Part shown: positions 1 through 10,031 of the stretch, in pieces
Position numbering within the stretch: position 1 is the first letter of the stretch
Layout of the letters: each line of letters starts with the position of its first letter
Made by a program: the position numbers and the translations under genes
Assembly (NCBI RefSeq): GCF_037153975.1
Contig: NZ_JBBAYJ010000015.1
Coordinates: 38,428-102,427, forward strand
Direction: 5' to 3'
From: Aquipuribacter sp. SD81
GTDB lineage: Bacteria; Actinomycetota; Actinomycetes; Actinomycetales; JBBAYJ01
DNA: 64,000 nucleotides
Notes under the pieces: model-generated
Databases searched by the model: none
Seen by the model: the letters and a program-made list of their open reading frames with translations, nothing else
What the model was told of the DNA's origin: nothing

Positions 1-334
1 CCACGACCGGCACGACCGGGATGCGGATACGGCGGGCGCGGAACGCGTTCGCGAGCTCCCACAGCGCGAGCACGATGGCCGCCGCGGTCAGGAGGACGAA
101 GGCCTCCTTGCGCACGAAGAGGGCGAGCGCCACGAGGACCCCGAGCGCCGTGCCGACGGCGACGGCGGCCGGCAGGTTCCGCCCGGCGCGCGCCTGCCGC
201 GCGCGGCGGCGGTCGCCGTCGTCGGCCGGCGACGGCGGGTCGGGCACGACGGCGACGCGTCGCGGCCCTGACCCCGGCGCACCGGCGTCGGGGCTGGGCA
301 CCGGCACAGGCGGCCGGGCGGGCGGCTGCGTCAC
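1..334 (-). CDS. cdsA: Phosphatidate cytidylyltransferase, N-terminal part (runs off the window)
   Basis: CdsA makes CDP-diacylglycerol from phosphatidate and CTP in the cytoplasmic membrane. Only the first ~111 codons are inside the window. The GTG start lies one base after the frr stop, so the two genes are very probably co-transcribed. The visible part is a ~55-residue Pro/Arg/Asp-rich cytoplasmic tail (VTQPPARPPVPVP at the start), then two hydrophobic segments (around AVAVGTALGVLVALALF and LLTAAAIVLALW), as in actinobacterial CdsA. The catalytic signature is outside the window, so the call rests on topology plus the conserved pyrH-frr-cdsA order. Confidence 0.8.
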   Translation of the reverse strand, partial: MTQPPARPPVPVPSPDAGAPGSGPRRVAVVPDPPSPADDGDRRRARQARAGRNLPAAVAVGTALGVLVALALFVRKEAFVLLTAAAIVLALWELANAFRARRIRIPVVPVV

Positions 335-335
335 G

Positions 336-893
336 TCAGACCGCCAGCAGCTCGGCTTCCTTGCCCTTGAGGAGCTCGTCGATGACGTCGACGTGGCGCT
401 TGGTGACGGCCTCGAGCTCCTTCTCCGCGCGGGTGCCCTCGTCCTCGCCGGCCTCGCCGTCGCGCACCGTGCGGTCGATCTCCTCCTTGGCGCGGCGGCG
501 GATGTTGCGCACCGAGACGCGGGCGTCCTCCGCCTTGGCGCGCGCGAGCTTGATGTAGTCGCGGCGCCGCTCCTCGGTGAGCTGCGGCAGGTTGAGCCGG
601 ATGATGTTGCCGTCGTTGCTCGGGTTGACGCCGAGGTCGCTCTCGCGGATCGCGCGCTCGATGGCCCCCATGGCGCTGCGGTCGTACGGGGAGACGAGCA
701 CGACGCGCGCCTCGGGGATCTGGAAGGAGGCGAGCTGCTGCAGCGGCGTCGGGGCGCCGTAGTAGTCGACGAGGATCTTGTTGAACATGCCGGGGTTCGC
801 CCGGCCCGTCCGGATGCCGGCGAAGTCGTCCTTGACGACCTCGACCGCCTTGTCCATCTTGTCCTCGGCCTCGAGGAGTGCCTCGTCGATCAC
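336..893 (-). CDS. frr: Ribosome recycling factor
   Basis: The 185-residue product is a full-length ribosome recycling factor, which with EF-G splits the post-termination ribosome. The start chosen is the GTG giving [19 protein letters not shown], the classic N-terminus; a GGAGGA ribosome-binding site lies 8 bases upstream, whereas the longer open frame would add 23 unconserved residues. Conserved blocks include GIRTGRANP (about residues 27-35), [11 protein letters not shown] and the C-terminal helix ending [10 protein letters not shown]. It sits between pyrH (37 bp upstream) and cdsA, the usual actinobacterial order. Confidence 0.97.
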   Translation of the reverse strand: MIDEALLEAEDKMDKAVEVVKDDFAGIRTGRANPGMFNKILVDYYGAPTPLQQLASFQIPEARVVLVSPYDRSAMGAIERAIRESDLGVNPSNDGNIIRLNLPQLTEERRRDYIKLARAKAEDARVSVRNIRRRAKEEIDRTVRDGEAGEDEGTRAEKELEAVTKRHVDVIDELLKGKEAELLAV

Positions 894-930
894 GTGCGTG
901 TCCTCCGTCTGCTCGGTGCGCCGCCGGCTC

Positions 931-1716
931 TCAGCCGGTGACGAGCGTGCCGATCCTCTCACCCACGAGCGCGCGGGTGACGTCGCCGCTCCCCTCCATG
1001 CCGAACACCACCATCGGCAGGCGGTTGTCCATGAGGAGGCTGAAGGCGGTGGCGTCGACGACCTTGAGGCCCTGCTGAAGCGCGTCGGCGTACGTGAGGC
1101 GCTCCAGGCGGCGGGCGGTCGGGTCCAGGCGCGGGTCGGCGGTGTAGACGGCGTCGACGCCGTTCTTGCCCATGAGCACGACGTCGGCCTGCACCTCCAG
1201 CGCCCGCTGCGCCGCGACGGTGTCGGTGGAGAAGTACGGCAGCCCCGCGCCCGCGCCGAAGATGACGACCCGGCCCTTGGCCAGGTGCCGGATCGCCCGG
1301 CGCGGGATGTACGGCTCGGCGACCTGCCCCATCGTGATGGCGGTCTGCACGCGCGTGTCGACGCCGGCCTGCTCGAGGAAGTCCTGCAGGGCGAGGCAGT
1401 TCATGACCGTGCCGAGCATGCCCATGTAGTCGGCGCGCGAGCGCTCCATGCCGCGCTGCGACAGCTCCGCGCCGCGGAAGAAGTTGCCGCCGCCGGTCAC
1501 GATCGCGATCTGGACGCCCTGGGCGGCCGCGTCGGCGATCTCCTTGGCGACCCGGGCGACGACGTCGGGGTCGACCCCGACCGCGCCGCCGCCGAAGGCC
1601 TCGCCCGACAGCTTGAGCAGCACGCGGCGGCCCTCGCGCCGCACGTGCAGGTCCTCCGGTGCCTGCTGCACGTCGAGGACCACCTCCGTCCCGCCCGTCG
1701 TGGGTGTCCCGCTCAC
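931..1716 (-). CDS. pyrH: Uridylate kinase (UMP kinase)
   Basis: PyrH phosphorylates UMP to UDP in pyrimidine nucleotide synthesis and is a hexameric amino-acid-kinase-fold enzyme in the cytosol. The product is 261 residues. The core starts at [15 protein letters not shown] (about residues 30-44), followed by the phosphate-binding TGGGNFFRG, the [11 protein letters not shown] block and the nucleotide-binding [18 protein letters not shown] start gives an N-terminal extension of about 28 residues relative to the shortest homologues, so an internal start is possible. It lies between tsf and frr on the same strand. Confidence 0.96.
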   Translation of the reverse strand: MSGTPTTGGTEVVLDVQQAPEDLHVRREGRRVLLKLSGEAFGGGAVGVDPDVVARVAKEIADAAAQGVQIAIVTGGGNFFRGAELSQRGMERSRADYMGMLGTVMNCLALQDFLEQAGVDTRVQTAITMGQVAEPYIPRRAIRHLAKGRVVIFGAGAGLPYFSTDTVAAQRALEVQADVVLMGKNGVDAVYTADPRLDPTARRLERLTYADALQQGLKVVDATAFSLLMDNRLPMVVFGMEGSGDVTRALVGERIGTLVTG

Positions 1717-1883
1717 TCGGTCCCGTCCTCGTCGTCGCCGTGCCCCGACCGCGCGGCTGCCCGGTCGGGGTCGTCCTGCCTGCCTACCAGCAGCGGCGCG
1801 TCCCGGCGTACCGGGGCGCGCCGCCGCTGTGCAGTCGGGCCGTGCGGATCAGGTCGTGCGGATCAGGTCGTGCGTGCTGCGGG

Positions 1884-2711
1884 TCAGGCGCCGACGCGGA
1901 ACCGCGCGAAGGCCGAGACGGTGAGGCCGGCCTCGGAGAGGACCTGCCCGACCGTCTTCTTGTTGTCCTTGGAGTACGCCTGCTCGAGCAGGACGTTCTC
2001 CTTGAGGTAGCCCTTGGTCCGACCCTCGACGATCTTGGGCAGCGCCTGCTCGGGCTTGCCCTCGTTGACGGCCGTCTCGTGGGCGATGCGCCGCTCGGCC
2101 TCGAGCGTCTCCTCGGGCACCTCGTCGGTGCTGAGGAAGCTCGGCGACATGGCGGCGGTGTGCAGGGCGACGTCGCGGGCGGTGGCCGCGTCGTCACCGC
2201 TGTAAGCGACGAGGACACCGATCTGCGGGGGCAGGTCCGGGCTCGTGCGGTGCAGGTAGCTGGCGACGGAGTCGCCCTCCACGCGGGCGACGCGGCGCAG
2301 CACGAGCTTCTCGCCGATCGTCGCGTTGCCGTCGTCGAGCAGCTGCTGGACGCTGCGGCCGCCGGTCTCGACCTGCGCGAGCTGGTCGGCGTCGGTGGCG
2401 CCGCTGGCGACGGCGGCCTCGAGCACCTGCTGCGCGAGCTCCTGGAACCTGTCGCCCTTGGCGACGAAGTCCGTCTCGCAGTTGACCTCGACGAGCACAC
2501 CCGTGCCGCCGTCGACGTGCGCGGCCACGAGGCCGTTGCTCGCGCTGCGGCCCTCGCGCTTGGTGACGCCCTTGAGGCCCTTGACGCGGAGGATCTCCAC
2601 GGCCTTGTCGGTGTCGCCCTCGGCCTCGTCGAGAGCCTTCTTCACGTCGAGCATGCCGGCACCCGTGCGCTCGCGCAGGGCCTTGATGTCACTGGCGGTG
2701 TAGCTGGGCAC
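1884..2711 (-). CDS. tsf: Translation elongation factor Ts
   Basis: EF-Ts recharges EF-Tu by exchanging GDP for GTP. The 275-residue product starts with the UBA-like N-domain (YTASDIKALRERTGAGMLDVKKAL) and contains the conserved core TDFVAKGDRFQELA. The C-terminal part ends LTVSAFARFRVGA, as expected for a full-length protein. The start codon is GTG, with an AGGAG sequence a few bases upstream. It lies 51 bp after rpsB, and the two genes form the standard rpsB-tsf operon. Confidence 0.98.
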   Translation of the reverse strand: MPSYTASDIKALRERTGAGMLDVKKALDEAEGDTDKAVEILRVKGLKGVTKREGRSASNGLVAAHVDGGTGVLVEVNCETDFVAKGDRFQELAQQVLEAAVASGATDADQLAQVETGGRSVQQLLDDGNATIGEKLVLRRVARVEGDSVASYLHRTSPDLPPQIGVLVAYSGDDAATARDVALHTAAMSPSFLSTDEVPEETLEAERRIAHETAVNEGKPEQALPKIVEGRTKGYLKENVLLEQAYSKDNKKTVGQVLSEAGLTVSAFARFRVGA

Positions 2712-2762
2712 GAACTCTCCTCCGTCGGGCAGGAGCCCGGTCGTCGCTGGTCTCGGCGCGGG

Positions 2763-3791
2763 TCAGGACTGGGTGGACTGCGGGACGCCGTCGGCGGCGG
2801 CGGTCTCTGCGGTCGGCGTCTCCGAGACGGGCGCCTCGGTGACGGGCGTCTCGTCGGCGGGGGTCTGGGCGACCTCCTCGGCGGCCTCGGCGGCGTCCGG
2901 CTGCGCGGCGGGGGCCGCGGCGGCGTCGATGTCGCCGGGGGTGACACCGGCCTGCTCGGCCTGCGGCGCCTGCTCGGCCTGCGGGGCCTGCTCGGCCTGC
3001 GGGGCCTGCTCGGCCTGCGCTGCCTGCTGCGCCTCGCCGGTGGCGAGGAGCTCGCGCTCCCACTCCGCCAGCGGCTCCTCCGCGGCGTCGGTCCCGCCAC
3101 CGGAGCGGGCGACGAGGCCGTCGGCGACGGCGTCGGCCACGACCCGCGTCAGCAGGGCGACGGAGCGGATCGCGTCGTCGTTGCCGGGGATCTTGTAGTC
3201 GACCTCGTCGGGGTCGCAGTTGGTGTCGAGGATCGCGATGACCGGGATCCCGAGCTTCTTCGCCTCGCTGACCGCGAGGTGCTCCTTCTTCGTGTCGACG
3301 ACCCACACGGCGCTCGGGATCTTGCTCATGTCGCGGAGACCGCCGAGGGTCTTCTCGAGCTTCTCCTTCTCGCGACGGAGGACGAGGAGCTCCTTCTTCG
3401 TCATGCCGGAGCCGGCGACGTCGTCGAAGTCGATCGCCTCGAGCTCACGGAGACGCTGCAGCCGCTTGGAGACGGTCTGGAAGTTCGTGAGCATGCCGCC
3501 GAGCCAGCGCTGGTTGACGTAGGGCATGCCCACGCGCGCGGCCTGGGTGGCGACGGGCTCCTGCGCCTGCTTCTTCGTGCCGACGAACATGACGGTGCCG
3601 CCGTGGGCGACCGTCTGCTTGACGAAGTCGTAGGCGACGTTGATGAACTCCAGCGACTGCTGGAGGTCGATGATGTAGATGCCGTTGCGCTCGGTGAAGA
3701 TGAAGCGCTTCATCTTGGGGTTCCAGCGACGGGTCTGGTGCCCGAAGTGGACGCCGCTCTCCAGGAGCTGGCGCATCGTAACGACGGCCAT
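2763..3791 (-). CDS. rpsB: Ribosomal protein S2 with long repetitive acidic tail
   Basis: Small-subunit protein S2, 342 residues, starting at [21 protein letters not shown] and including [23 protein letters not shown] and the C-terminal motif [20 protein letters not shown] near residue 205-225. Everything after about residue 235 is an extra tail with no family equivalent of this length. It holds about four copies of the six-residue unit AEQAPQ followed by a Glu/Ala/Thr/Pro-rich stretch. Tails on S2 are common in actinobacteria, but this one is over 100 residues. The gene is divergent from the M23-type gene 205 bp away. Confidence 0.97.
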   Translation of the reverse strand: MAVVTMRQLLESGVHFGHQTRRWNPKMKRFIFTERNGIYIIDLQQSLEFINVAYDFVKQTVAHGGTVMFVGTKKQAQEPVATQAARVGMPYVNQRWLGGMLTNFQTVSKRLQRLRELEAIDFDDVAGSGMTKKELLVLRREKEKLEKTLGGLRDMSKIPSAVWVVDTKKEHLAVSEAKKLGIPVIAILDTNCDPDEVDYKIPGNDDAIRSVALLTRVVADAVADGLVARSGGGTDAAEEPLAEWERELLATGEAQQAAQAEQAPQAEQAPQAEQAPQAEQAGVTPGDIDAAAAPAAQPDAAEAAEEVAQTPADETPVTEAPVSETPTAETAAADGVPQSTQS

Positions 3792-3995
3792 GCCGACGCA
3801 CTCCTCTCGGCGCCCGCGGGCGCCCGGTCCGGTTGTCGTGGCGACGCCGGGCGGCGCCGCTCCCTGGTGCCCTGGGTGGCCCTCCCCGGCTCCGCGGGTG
3901 CGGGGCCGGGACCGGGGACCTCCCCCGGGCCGTGCGCTGCACGGTTGCCGGTCGAGGGCACGCGAACTCACCGGGACACGCCCGGCGGCGCTGTC

Positions 3996-4805
3996 ATGGT
4001 ACGGCCCCCGCGACACGGCTCCAAACCACGTCGGTGGCCGACCAGGGGCACGACGTCCCCACAGGCCGTGCGACGGCCCGTCGTCCACAGCCCGGCCCGG
4101 GGGCGCCTGCCCGGAGCGCTCAGCACGGCGATCGTCGGTCGGGTGGCCACCTCCGCCGTCCTCCTGCCGCTCGCCGCCTCCCTCGCCGCACTCGTGGCGG
4201 CGGTCGCCCCGCTCCCGGCGGTCGGGCCGGGACCGACCGGCGCGGTGCCCGTCGCGGCGCCACCGGTGGTCGCGGTCGCGGTCGCGGAGGAGCCGACCGC
4301 CCCCGTCGGCCTCCACGCGGACCCCGTCCCCCCGGCCGCCGCCGGCGGGCAGGTGGTGCACGCCCCGCGGGCGGACCGGACGGGTCCGGCGTCCGGTCCG
4401 CCGGTCCGGCGCTTCGAGGCGCCGCCGCACGCCTACGGCCCGGGCCACCGCGGGGTCGACCTCGCGGCGGTCCCCGGCGAGGTGCTGCGTGCCCCGGCCG
4501 CCGGCACCGTGGTGTTCGCGGGCCCGGTGGCCGGTCGCGGCGTGGTGGTCGTGGCCTCCGGACAGGGGCCGCAGGCCACCCGGCACGCCCTGGAGCCGGC
4601 CGAGGCGCTCGTGCCGGTCGGCACCGTCGTCGGTGCGGGCGACCCCGTCGCGCGGCTGGCGGCATCCCCGCGGCACGCCGGGTGCGCCGTGTCGTGCGTG
4701 CACTGGGGGGTGCGCGTGGCCGGACGCTACGTCGACCCCTGGTGGTGGCTGGGCCTCGGGGCACCGGTGCGTCTGCTGCCGCTCGACGGGCTGCGGGCCC
4801 CGTGA
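3996..4805 (+). CDS. Secreted M23-family (LytM/lysostaphin-type) peptidase-like protein
   Basis: Predicted exported cell-wall hydrolase or hydrolase-like protein, 269 residues from the ATG. A downstream GTG nearer the hydrophobic segment [21 protein letters not shown] is an alternative start. The M23 domain occupies about residues 140-260. The first metal-binding block [11 protein letters not shown] supplies His and Asp, and [17 protein letters not shown] is the typical beta-rich core. The second block reads [11 protein letters not shown]: the first His of the usual His-x-His is a Cys, as in many actinobacterial relatives. Catalytic activity is therefore likely but not certain. It is convergent with the following minus-strand gene. 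Confidence 0.82.
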   Translation: MVRPPRHGSKPRRWPTRGTTSPQAVRRPVVHSPARGRLPGALSTAIVGRVATSAVLLPLAASLAALVAAVAPLPAVGPGPTGAVPVAAPPVVAVAVAEEPTAPVGLHADPVPPAAAGGQVVHAPRADRTGPASGPPVRRFEAPPHAYGPGHRGVDLAAVPGEVLRAPAAGTVVFAGPVAGRGVVVVASGQGPQATRHALEPAEALVPVGTVVGAGDPVARLAASPRHAGCAVSCVHWGVRVAGRYVDPWWWLGLGAPVRLLPLDGLRAP

Positions 4806-4863
4806 GCGGTCGCCGTCGGCCGGGGCCCGGCCGGTTGTCCCCGTCCCGGCCCCGGCACGGCGG

Positions 4864-6510
4864 TCAGCGGCCCGTCACCCGGTACACGGTCGTCGTGCCG
4901 GACACCTCGTTGCCGACGACGAGCAGCGGCTCCCCGGTCGGGGAGTCCGCCGCGGCGACGAACACGAGGCCCTCGGGCCCGCTGTCGGTGCCGTTCGCCG
5001 CCAGGTCGCCGGCGAAGTCCCGCACGTTGACGTAGTCGACGAAGCGGGCCGCGCTCGGGACCGTGATGTCGTAGACGATGACGCCGCCGACGCGCTCGAG
5101 CCCGACGAAGGCGTACGTGCGCCCGGCCACGGAGCCCACCTCGATGCCCTCCGGCTCGGGACCCTTGTTGTCGCTGCGGTTGTCGAAGGAGTCGTTCTCT
5201 GCGTTGTCCGCGTTGAACGCCTCGCGCGGCAGCTCTCCGGCCGCGACGAGCTCGGCGAGGACCTGCTCGAGGTCGTCGCCGGAGTCGAACACGAGCCGGC
5301 CCTCGGCGTCCCGGATCGAGAACGACCGGCCGCCGAACACGTCGATGCGGGTGACCCGGCCGTCGGCGTCCGCGGGGCTCGTCACCGTGCTCGTGAGACG
5401 ACCGAGGGCGGCGTCGGCCTGGAGGGCCGCGACGGCGTCCGGGCCACCGAAGGTCGCGGGGTCGAGCTCGAGGTCCTTCACCCGGACCTCCTCCTCGAAG
5501 CCGTCGTACTCCCGGGCGTCGCCCTCGTTGGCGAGTACGAGGTACGTGCGGCCGCGGGCGCGGTAGGCGTCGACCGAGTCGGGCATGTACATGCCGTGCA
5601 CCGGCCACGTGCGGATGTCCACCGCACCGTCCCGGTCGGAGGCGTCGAGGCCGTTGCCCGCGAGCGAGTGGTCCTTGAGCCCGAGGGGCAGCACGTCGGT
5701 GACGCGGGCCGTCGCGATGTCGACGACCGCGAGCGCGTTCGCCTCCTGCAGGGACACCCACGCGGCGCGGGAGCGGGCGTCGACGGCCACGTACTCCGGC
5801 TCGAGGTCCTCGCTCACGCTCGCGCCGGGACCGAAGACGCGCACGCCGGCCGCGCGCAGGGCGTCCACGTCGTCGTCGAAGGCCCCGAAGCCGGCGGTGC
5901 GGACGTCGGCCTGGTCCGGCACCCCGTTCCGCGGGACGGCGATGACGCTGATGCTGCCCTCCGGGTCGACCTGCCCCGCCTCGTAGCCCTCCGGCTCGCC
6001 CTCGTTCGCGACGAGGACGTGGCGCCCGTCCGGGGTGAAGGTGAGCATGTCGGGCAGCGCCCCCACCCGCACACGGCCGAGCTCGCGGAGCGTGGCGGTG
6101 TCGACGAAGGCGACGCTGCCCGCCTCGGTGGCGACGTCGGCCTCCTCGGCCACGGCGAGCAGGCCACCGTCGACGTCGACGCTGTTCGCGCCGGGGGTGT
6201 CGAGCTCGCCCACCTTGACGAGATGGGAGGGGTCGGAGGCGTCGAGCACGTCGACGGTGCCGCGCTCGGCGTTGACGACGAAGACCCGGTCCGTGGCGGG
6301 GTCGAAGGCGGGGATCTCGGCCGCGGACTCGTCGAAGCCGCCCCCGCTGTAGGTGCCGAGCGGTTCCAGGCTGACGGTGGAGGCGGGCCGGCCGGGCGCG
6401 CCGCCCGGTCCCGCCTCGGCGCTGGGGGCGAGCACGACACCGGTGACGACGAGCACCGCGAGGGCGCTGCCCGACACGAGGGCCGGGAACGGGGTGAGGT
6501 CGGAGGTCAT
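4864..6510 (-). CDS. Secreted choice-of-anchor I family protein
   Basis: A 548-residue exported protein of unknown biochemical function; relatives are sometimes labelled alkaline phosphatase-like. From the chosen ATG ([14 protein letters not shown]) there is an N-terminal signal segment (about residues 8-30, [18 protein letters not shown]). A seven-bladed-propeller-like body follows, with motifs [36 protein letters not shown] and [14 protein letters not shown]. No C-terminal sorting motif or anchor helix is visible, so it is probably released or lipid-independent. A longer frame would add 22 Arg-rich residues, an unlikely signal peptide. An 11-bp-periodic TCAC array lies 60-135 bp upstream. 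Confidence 0.85.
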   Translation of the reverse strand: MTSDLTPFPALVSGSALAVLVVTGVVLAPSAEAGPGGAPGRPASTVSLEPLGTYSGGGFDESAAEIPAFDPATDRVFVVNAERGTVDVLDASDPSHLVKVGELDTPGANSVDVDGGLLAVAEEADVATEAGSVAFVDTATLRELGRVRVGALPDMLTFTPDGRHVLVANEGEPEGYEAGQVDPEGSISVIAVPRNGVPDQADVRTAGFGAFDDDVDALRAAGVRVFGPGASVSEDLEPEYVAVDARSRAAWVSLQEANALAVVDIATARVTDVLPLGLKDHSLAGNGLDASDRDGAVDIRTWPVHGMYMPDSVDAYRARGRTYLVLANEGDAREYDGFEEEVRVKDLELDPATFGGPDAVAALQADAALGRLTSTVTSPADADGRVTRIDVFGGRSFSIRDAEGRLVFDSGDDLEQVLAELVAAGELPREAFNADNAENDSFDNRSDNKGPEPEGIEVGSVAGRTYAFVGLERVGGVIVYDITVPSAARFVDYVNVRDFAGDLAANGTDSGPEGLVFVAAADSPTGEPLLVVGNEVSGTTTVYRVTGR

Positions 6511-6572
6511 GCACCGCAACCTGCACGGTCGTCGTGAACGCCCCCCGAACCGACCGTGAACGGACCATGACG

Positions 6573-6644
6573 TCACCGGGACGTCACCGGGAGGTCACCC
6601 GGACGTCAGCGACGCATCACCCGAGACGTCACCGGAGCCGTCAC
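6573..6644 (+). promoter_or_regulatory. Phased TCAC direct-repeat operator array (PHO-box-like)
   Basis: Seven TCAC/TCAG cores start at 6573, 6584, 6595, 6606, 6617, 6629 and 6641, that is, with spacings of 11, 11, 11, 11, 12 and 12 bases. The best unit is GGTCACCCGGA. One-helical-turn direct repeats of this kind are how OmpR-family regulators such as PhoP bind in actinobacteria. The array lies between the sigma-factor gene and the start of the secreted choice-of-anchor I gene, whose promoter it probably controls. The binding protein is an inference. Confidence 0.5.
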
Positions 6645-6743
6645 GGACGGCCCCGGGGCGGCGGGAGCGGTAGGGGCGGGCGGGGCGGACGCCGGGGACC
6701 GGGTGCCGGGTTCCTCGCGCGCGGGACGCGGCCCGCGGCCGGG

Positions 6744-7727
6744 TCAGCCGTCGCCGGCGGCGCTCAGCTTGGCGCGCAGCTGCATGACGGCCTTGGTGTG
6801 CATCTGGCAGATGCGCGACTCGGTCACCCCGAGCACACGGCCGATCTCGGCGAGCGTGAGTCCCTCGTAGTAGTAGAGGGTCACGACGATCTTCTCCCGC
6901 TCGGGCAGGAGGTTGACCGCGCGCGACAGGAGGAACTTCGTCTCCTGCGTCTCGAACGCCGCGACCGGGTCCTCGGCCTTGCTGTCCTTGAGGGTGTCCC
7001 CGAGCGTGAGTGAGTCTCCGCGCTCGCTGCCGGCGTGCATGAGCTCGTCGAGGGCGACGACGTTCGCGTAGGAGACCTTCGAGAAGATCGCGTGCAGGTC
7101 GCTGATCGCGATGCCGAGACGGTCGGCGACCTCCTGCTCGGTGGGGCTGCGGTGCAGCTCCGCCTCGAGGGCGGCGTACGCGCGCTCGACCTCGCGGGAC
7201 TTGCTGCGCACCGAGCGGGGTATCCAGTCGATCGACCGCAGCTCGTCGATGATGGCGCCGCGGATGCGGGAGATCGCGTACGTCTCGAACTTGATCGCGC
7301 GCTCGTGGTCGAACTTGTCGATGGCGTCGATGAGGCCGAAGACGCCGTAGGACACGAGGTCGGCGTGCTCGACGTTGGCGGGCAGGCCGACCCCGACGCG
7401 GCCGGCCACGTACTTGACGAGCGGTGAGTAGTGGAGGATCAGCCGGTCGCGGACGGCGCGGTCCCCGGTCGCCTTGTACTGCGTCCACATCGCGGCGACG
7501 ACGGCCTCGGCGTCGGCCTTCGCCTCCCGGGCCGCCTCGCGCGCGAGCTCCTCGGGGTCCTCGGCCTCCTCCGGGGCGTCGACGTCGTCGACGTCGTCGA
7601 GGTCGTCGTCGGTGCCCTCGCCCGACGCCGCGGCGTCGAGGTCGAGCACGTCGGGCCGCGCGCTGCGCGTGTCCCGGCGCGTGCCCCCTGCGCCGCGGTC
7701 GTCCGAGGTGGACGTCGCTCGAGCCAT
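6744..7727 (-). CDS. whiG: RNA polymerase sigma factor, WhiG/FliA family
   Basis: Sigma-70 group 3 factor of 327 residues that directs RNA polymerase to sporulation or motility promoters in relatives. An acidic N-terminal stretch of about 70 residues ([11 protein letters not shown]) precedes region 2 ([35 protein letters not shown] and the -10 recognition helix [18 protein letters not shown]). Region 3 is [16 protein letters not shown], and region 4 is the helix-turn-helix [26 protein letters not shown]. The ATG start was preferred over one seven codons upstream. It follows xerC with a 17-bp gap. Whether it serves flagella or development cannot be told here. Confidence 0.93.
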   Translation of the reverse strand: MARATSTSDDRGAGGTRRDTRSARPDVLDLDAAASGEGTDDDLDDVDDVDAPEEAEDPEELAREAAREAKADAEAVVAAMWTQYKATGDRAVRDRLILHYSPLVKYVAGRVGVGLPANVEHADLVSYGVFGLIDAIDKFDHERAIKFETYAISRIRGAIIDELRSIDWIPRSVRSKSREVERAYAALEAELHRSPTEQEVADRLGIAISDLHAIFSKVSYANVVALDELMHAGSERGDSLTLGDTLKDSKAEDPVAAFETQETKFLLSRAVNLLPEREKIVVTLYYYEGLTLAEIGRVLGVTESRICQMHTKAVMQLRAKLSAAGDG

Positions 7728-7744
7728 GCCGCCCCTTCTGCTCC

Positions 7745-8752
7745 TCACGCCCGCGGATGAGCGCGGTGGTATGCCGCGAGCAGCCGAGCCTGCGAGACGT
7801 GGGTGTAGATCTCCGTCGTCGTGAGCGTAGCGTGACCGAGCAGCTCCTGTACCGACGTCAGGTCCGCTCCCCCGTCGAGCACGTGGGTGGCCGCGCTGTG
7901 CCGCAGGGCGTGCGGGTGGACGTCACGGAGGCCGGCGGCCCGGGCCACGGCCGCGAGCGCGCTGCGGGCCTGGCGCTGGTCGAGGCGGCCGCCCCGGGCG
8001 CCGAGCAGCAGCGCGTCGGGCGAGCGGGGGCCGGCCAGGGCGGGACGGCCCGCGCGCAGCCACACCTCGACGGCCTCGAGGGCCGGCAGCCCGAGCGGCA
8101 CCACCCGCTCCTTGTCGCCCTTGCCGGTGACGCGTAGCGCACGACGCTCCCGGTCGAGGTCGGCGAGGTCGACGCCGACGACCTCACCGACGCGCGCCCC
8201 CGTCGCGTAGAGCAGCTCGACGAGCGCGTGGTCGCGCAGCCCGACCGGCCCGGCCGCCGCACGTGCCTCCGCCGCCTCGCACAGCGCGCGGGCCTCCGCG
8301 ACGTCCAGGACCCGGGGCAGGACCCGGGGCCTGCGGGCGGACGCGAGGCGGCCGCCGGGGTCGCTGGGCAGCAGGCCCTGCCGCACCGCCCACGCCGTGA
8401 AGCTCCGTGCCGCGGCCGCCCGACGCGCGGTGGTGGCACGGGACCACTGCGCGTGCTGCCCGGCGGCGAGCCACGACCGCAGGTGGGACGTCGACAGGTC
8501 GGCGAGTCGCTCGCACCCCTCGGCGCCCGCGTGCCCGAGCAGACCGGTGAGGTCCGACCGGTAGGCGCGGACCGTCGCCGCCGAGCGCCCGCGCTCCCAG
8601 CGCAACCAGCCGAGGAAGCGGTCGAGCGCCTCCTCCGAGCCGGCGGGCCCCGCCGCCCCGGCAGGCCCGTCGGGCCCGTCCAGCCCGTCAGGCGCGTCCA
8701 GCCCGTCAGGCGCGTCGAGCCCGTCAGGTCGCTCGCCGTCCGCGCCCCTCAC
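7745..8752 (-). CDS. xerC: Tyrosine recombinase XerC-like
   Basis: Site-specific recombinase of the XerC/D type, 335 residues, expected to resolve chromosome dimers at dif. The GTG start lies 4 bp after the dprA stop. An unusual Asp/Gly/Pro-rich linker of about 30 residues with the repeat DGLDAP precedes the core-binding SAM-like domain ([22 protein letters not shown]). The catalytic domain has every expected residue: Arg in ATGARVGE, Lys in TGKGDKER, His-x-x-Arg in [12 protein letters not shown], His in [10 protein letters not shown] and nucleophile Tyr in EIYTHVSQ. It is chromosomal and unrelated to the serine-recombinase element nearby. Confidence 0.93.
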   Translation of the reverse strand: MRGADGERPDGLDAPDGLDAPDGLDGPDGPAGAAGPAGSEEALDRFLGWLRWERGRSAATVRAYRSDLTGLLGHAGAEGCERLADLSTSHLRSWLAAGQHAQWSRATTARRAAAARSFTAWAVRQGLLPSDPGGRLASARRPRVLPRVLDVAEARALCEAAEARAAAGPVGLRDHALVELLYATGARVGEVVGVDLADLDRERRALRVTGKGDKERVVPLGLPALEAVEVWLRAGRPALAGPRSPDALLLGARGGRLDQRQARSALAAVARAAGLRDVHPHALRHSAATHVLDGGADLTSVQELLGHATLTTTEIYTHVSQARLLAAYHRAHPRA

Positions 8753-8756
8753 CGGC

Positions 8757-10031
8757 TCATGGGACCACGGCGTCGCCTCCCCCCACCCCGGCGCCACGCC
8801 GCCAGCCGTCGTCCCCGCGCTCGACGGTGCCCTCGAGGACCAGCCGGGCGAGCGCGCCCGCCGCCTCGTGGTGCGCGAGCCCCGTCGCCGCCACCACGTC
8901 CTCGAGCCGTCGCCAGCGCGAGCGGCGCAGGGACTGCAGGACCCGTTCGGTCGGCACCCGCGCGTCCTCGGCGCGCCGGTGCCGGTCACCGCCCCCCTCG
9001 CCGGCCGAGGAACCGGCGTCGTCGGAGGCGTCGGCGTCGTCGGAGGCGTCGGCGTCGTCCGCGGCGTCCAGCGGCAGCGTCGCCTGGCCGAACGGCTCGA
9101 CGAGCCGGACGACGTCGTCGGCGCACGTCACGCACGGGACACCGTCGCGCAGCAGGCCGTTGCTGCCCGCGGACAGCCCCGACGTCACCGGTCCCGGGAC
9201 CGCGGCGACGTCACGGTGCAGGTCCCCGGCCACCCTGGCCGTCTGCAGGGCGCCGGAGCGGTGGCCGGCCTCCACGACGACCGTCGCCCGGGTCCACGCG
9301 GCGATGAGGCGGTTGCGCAGCAGGAACCGGTACGGCGCCGGGCGCGTGCCGGGCGGCACCTCGGACACGACCGCGCCGCCGAGGTCGACGACCCGCTGCA
9401 GCAGGTCCGCGTGCCCGGCGGGCGAGGCCCGGTCCGCCCCGCCCGCGAGGACGGCGACGGTGGGCAGGGGCGGGACCACGCCCCCGGCTCGCAACGTCGC
9501 CGCGGCGCCGAGCGCCCCGCCGTGCGCGGCGGCGTCGATGCCGTACGCCGCCCCGGACACGACCGTCCACCCGCGCTGGACGAGGCCAGCACCGATGTCC
9601 TGCGCGACGTGGGTCCCGTACGCGCTGCACATCCGCGCCCCGACCACCGCGGCGGCGCGTGGCGCGTCGGCCGGCAGCGTGCCACGCACCCACAGGCACG
9701 CGGGCGCGGACGAGGCCTCGCTGTCGAGGTCGCCGAGGCCCGAGGGCCACGCCGCGTCACCCGGGTGCACGACGCCGACGCCTCGGCGGGCGAGCGTCCC
9801 GACGAAGTCGCTGGTCCGGCTGCGCAGCTGCGCGTGACGCACCGTCCACACCTCGGGGCCGCCGCCCCGCCGCGCGAGGGCGAGGGTCTCCCGCCACCCG
9901 CGCTCGGCGAGCAGGCGGTGCAGCGCGGGGTCGCCCGGCTCGGCGACCCGCGACAGGTGCGCGCGGGCGAGGCGCTCGTCGTGCTCGCAGCCGTGCGCCG
10001 GGTCGTCGGTGCGCTGCACGACGGCGCTCAC
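8757..10031 (-). CDS. dprA: DNA-processing protein DprA
   Basis: DprA loads RecA onto incoming single-stranded DNA in natural transformation. The 424-residue product has the Rossmann-like core: VVGARMCSAYG (about residue 133), VVSGAAYGIDAAAHGGAL, AVLAGGADRASPAGHADLL and LIAAWTRATVVVEAGHRSGAL. A C-terminal winged-helix domain starts near RVLQSLRRSRW. Between them is a low-complexity acidic linker with two DDADAS units. The GTG start overlaps the comM stop by 4 bases (GTGA), so it was translationally coupled to comM. With comM interrupted, its expression may depend on a promoter inside the distal comM fragment or the element. Confidence 0.94.
   Translation of the reverse strand: MSAVVQRTDDPAHGCEHDERLARAHLSRVAEPGDPALHRLLAERGWRETLALARRGGGPEVWTVRHAQLRSRTSDFVGTLARRGVGVVHPGDAAWPSGLGDLDSEASSAPACLWVRGTLPADAPRAAAVVGARMCSAYGTHVAQDIGAGLVQRGWTVVSGAAYGIDAAAHGGALGAAATLRAGGVVPPLPTVAVLAGGADRASPAGHADLLQRVVDLGGAVVSEVPPGTRPAPYRFLLRNRLIAAWTRATVVVEAGHRSGALQTARVAGDLHRDVAAVPGPVTSGLSAGSNGLLRDGVPCVTCADDVVRLVEPFGQATLPLDAADDADASDDADASDDAGSSAGEGGGDRHRRAEDARVPTERVLQSLRRSRWRRLEDVVAATGLAHHEAAGALARLVLEGTVERGDDGWRRGAGVGGGDAVVP

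Noticed and set aside
1659..3995. Long plus-strand frame opposite tsf and rpsB joined to the M23 gene
   Set aside because: Only the part from about 3996 has a signal peptide and M23 motifs; the rest is antisense to tsf and rpsB.
7745..8752. The tyrosine recombinase as the integrase of the element
   Set aside because: It lies outside the element in the conserved dprA-xerC-whiG order and has the chromosomal XerC/D architecture.
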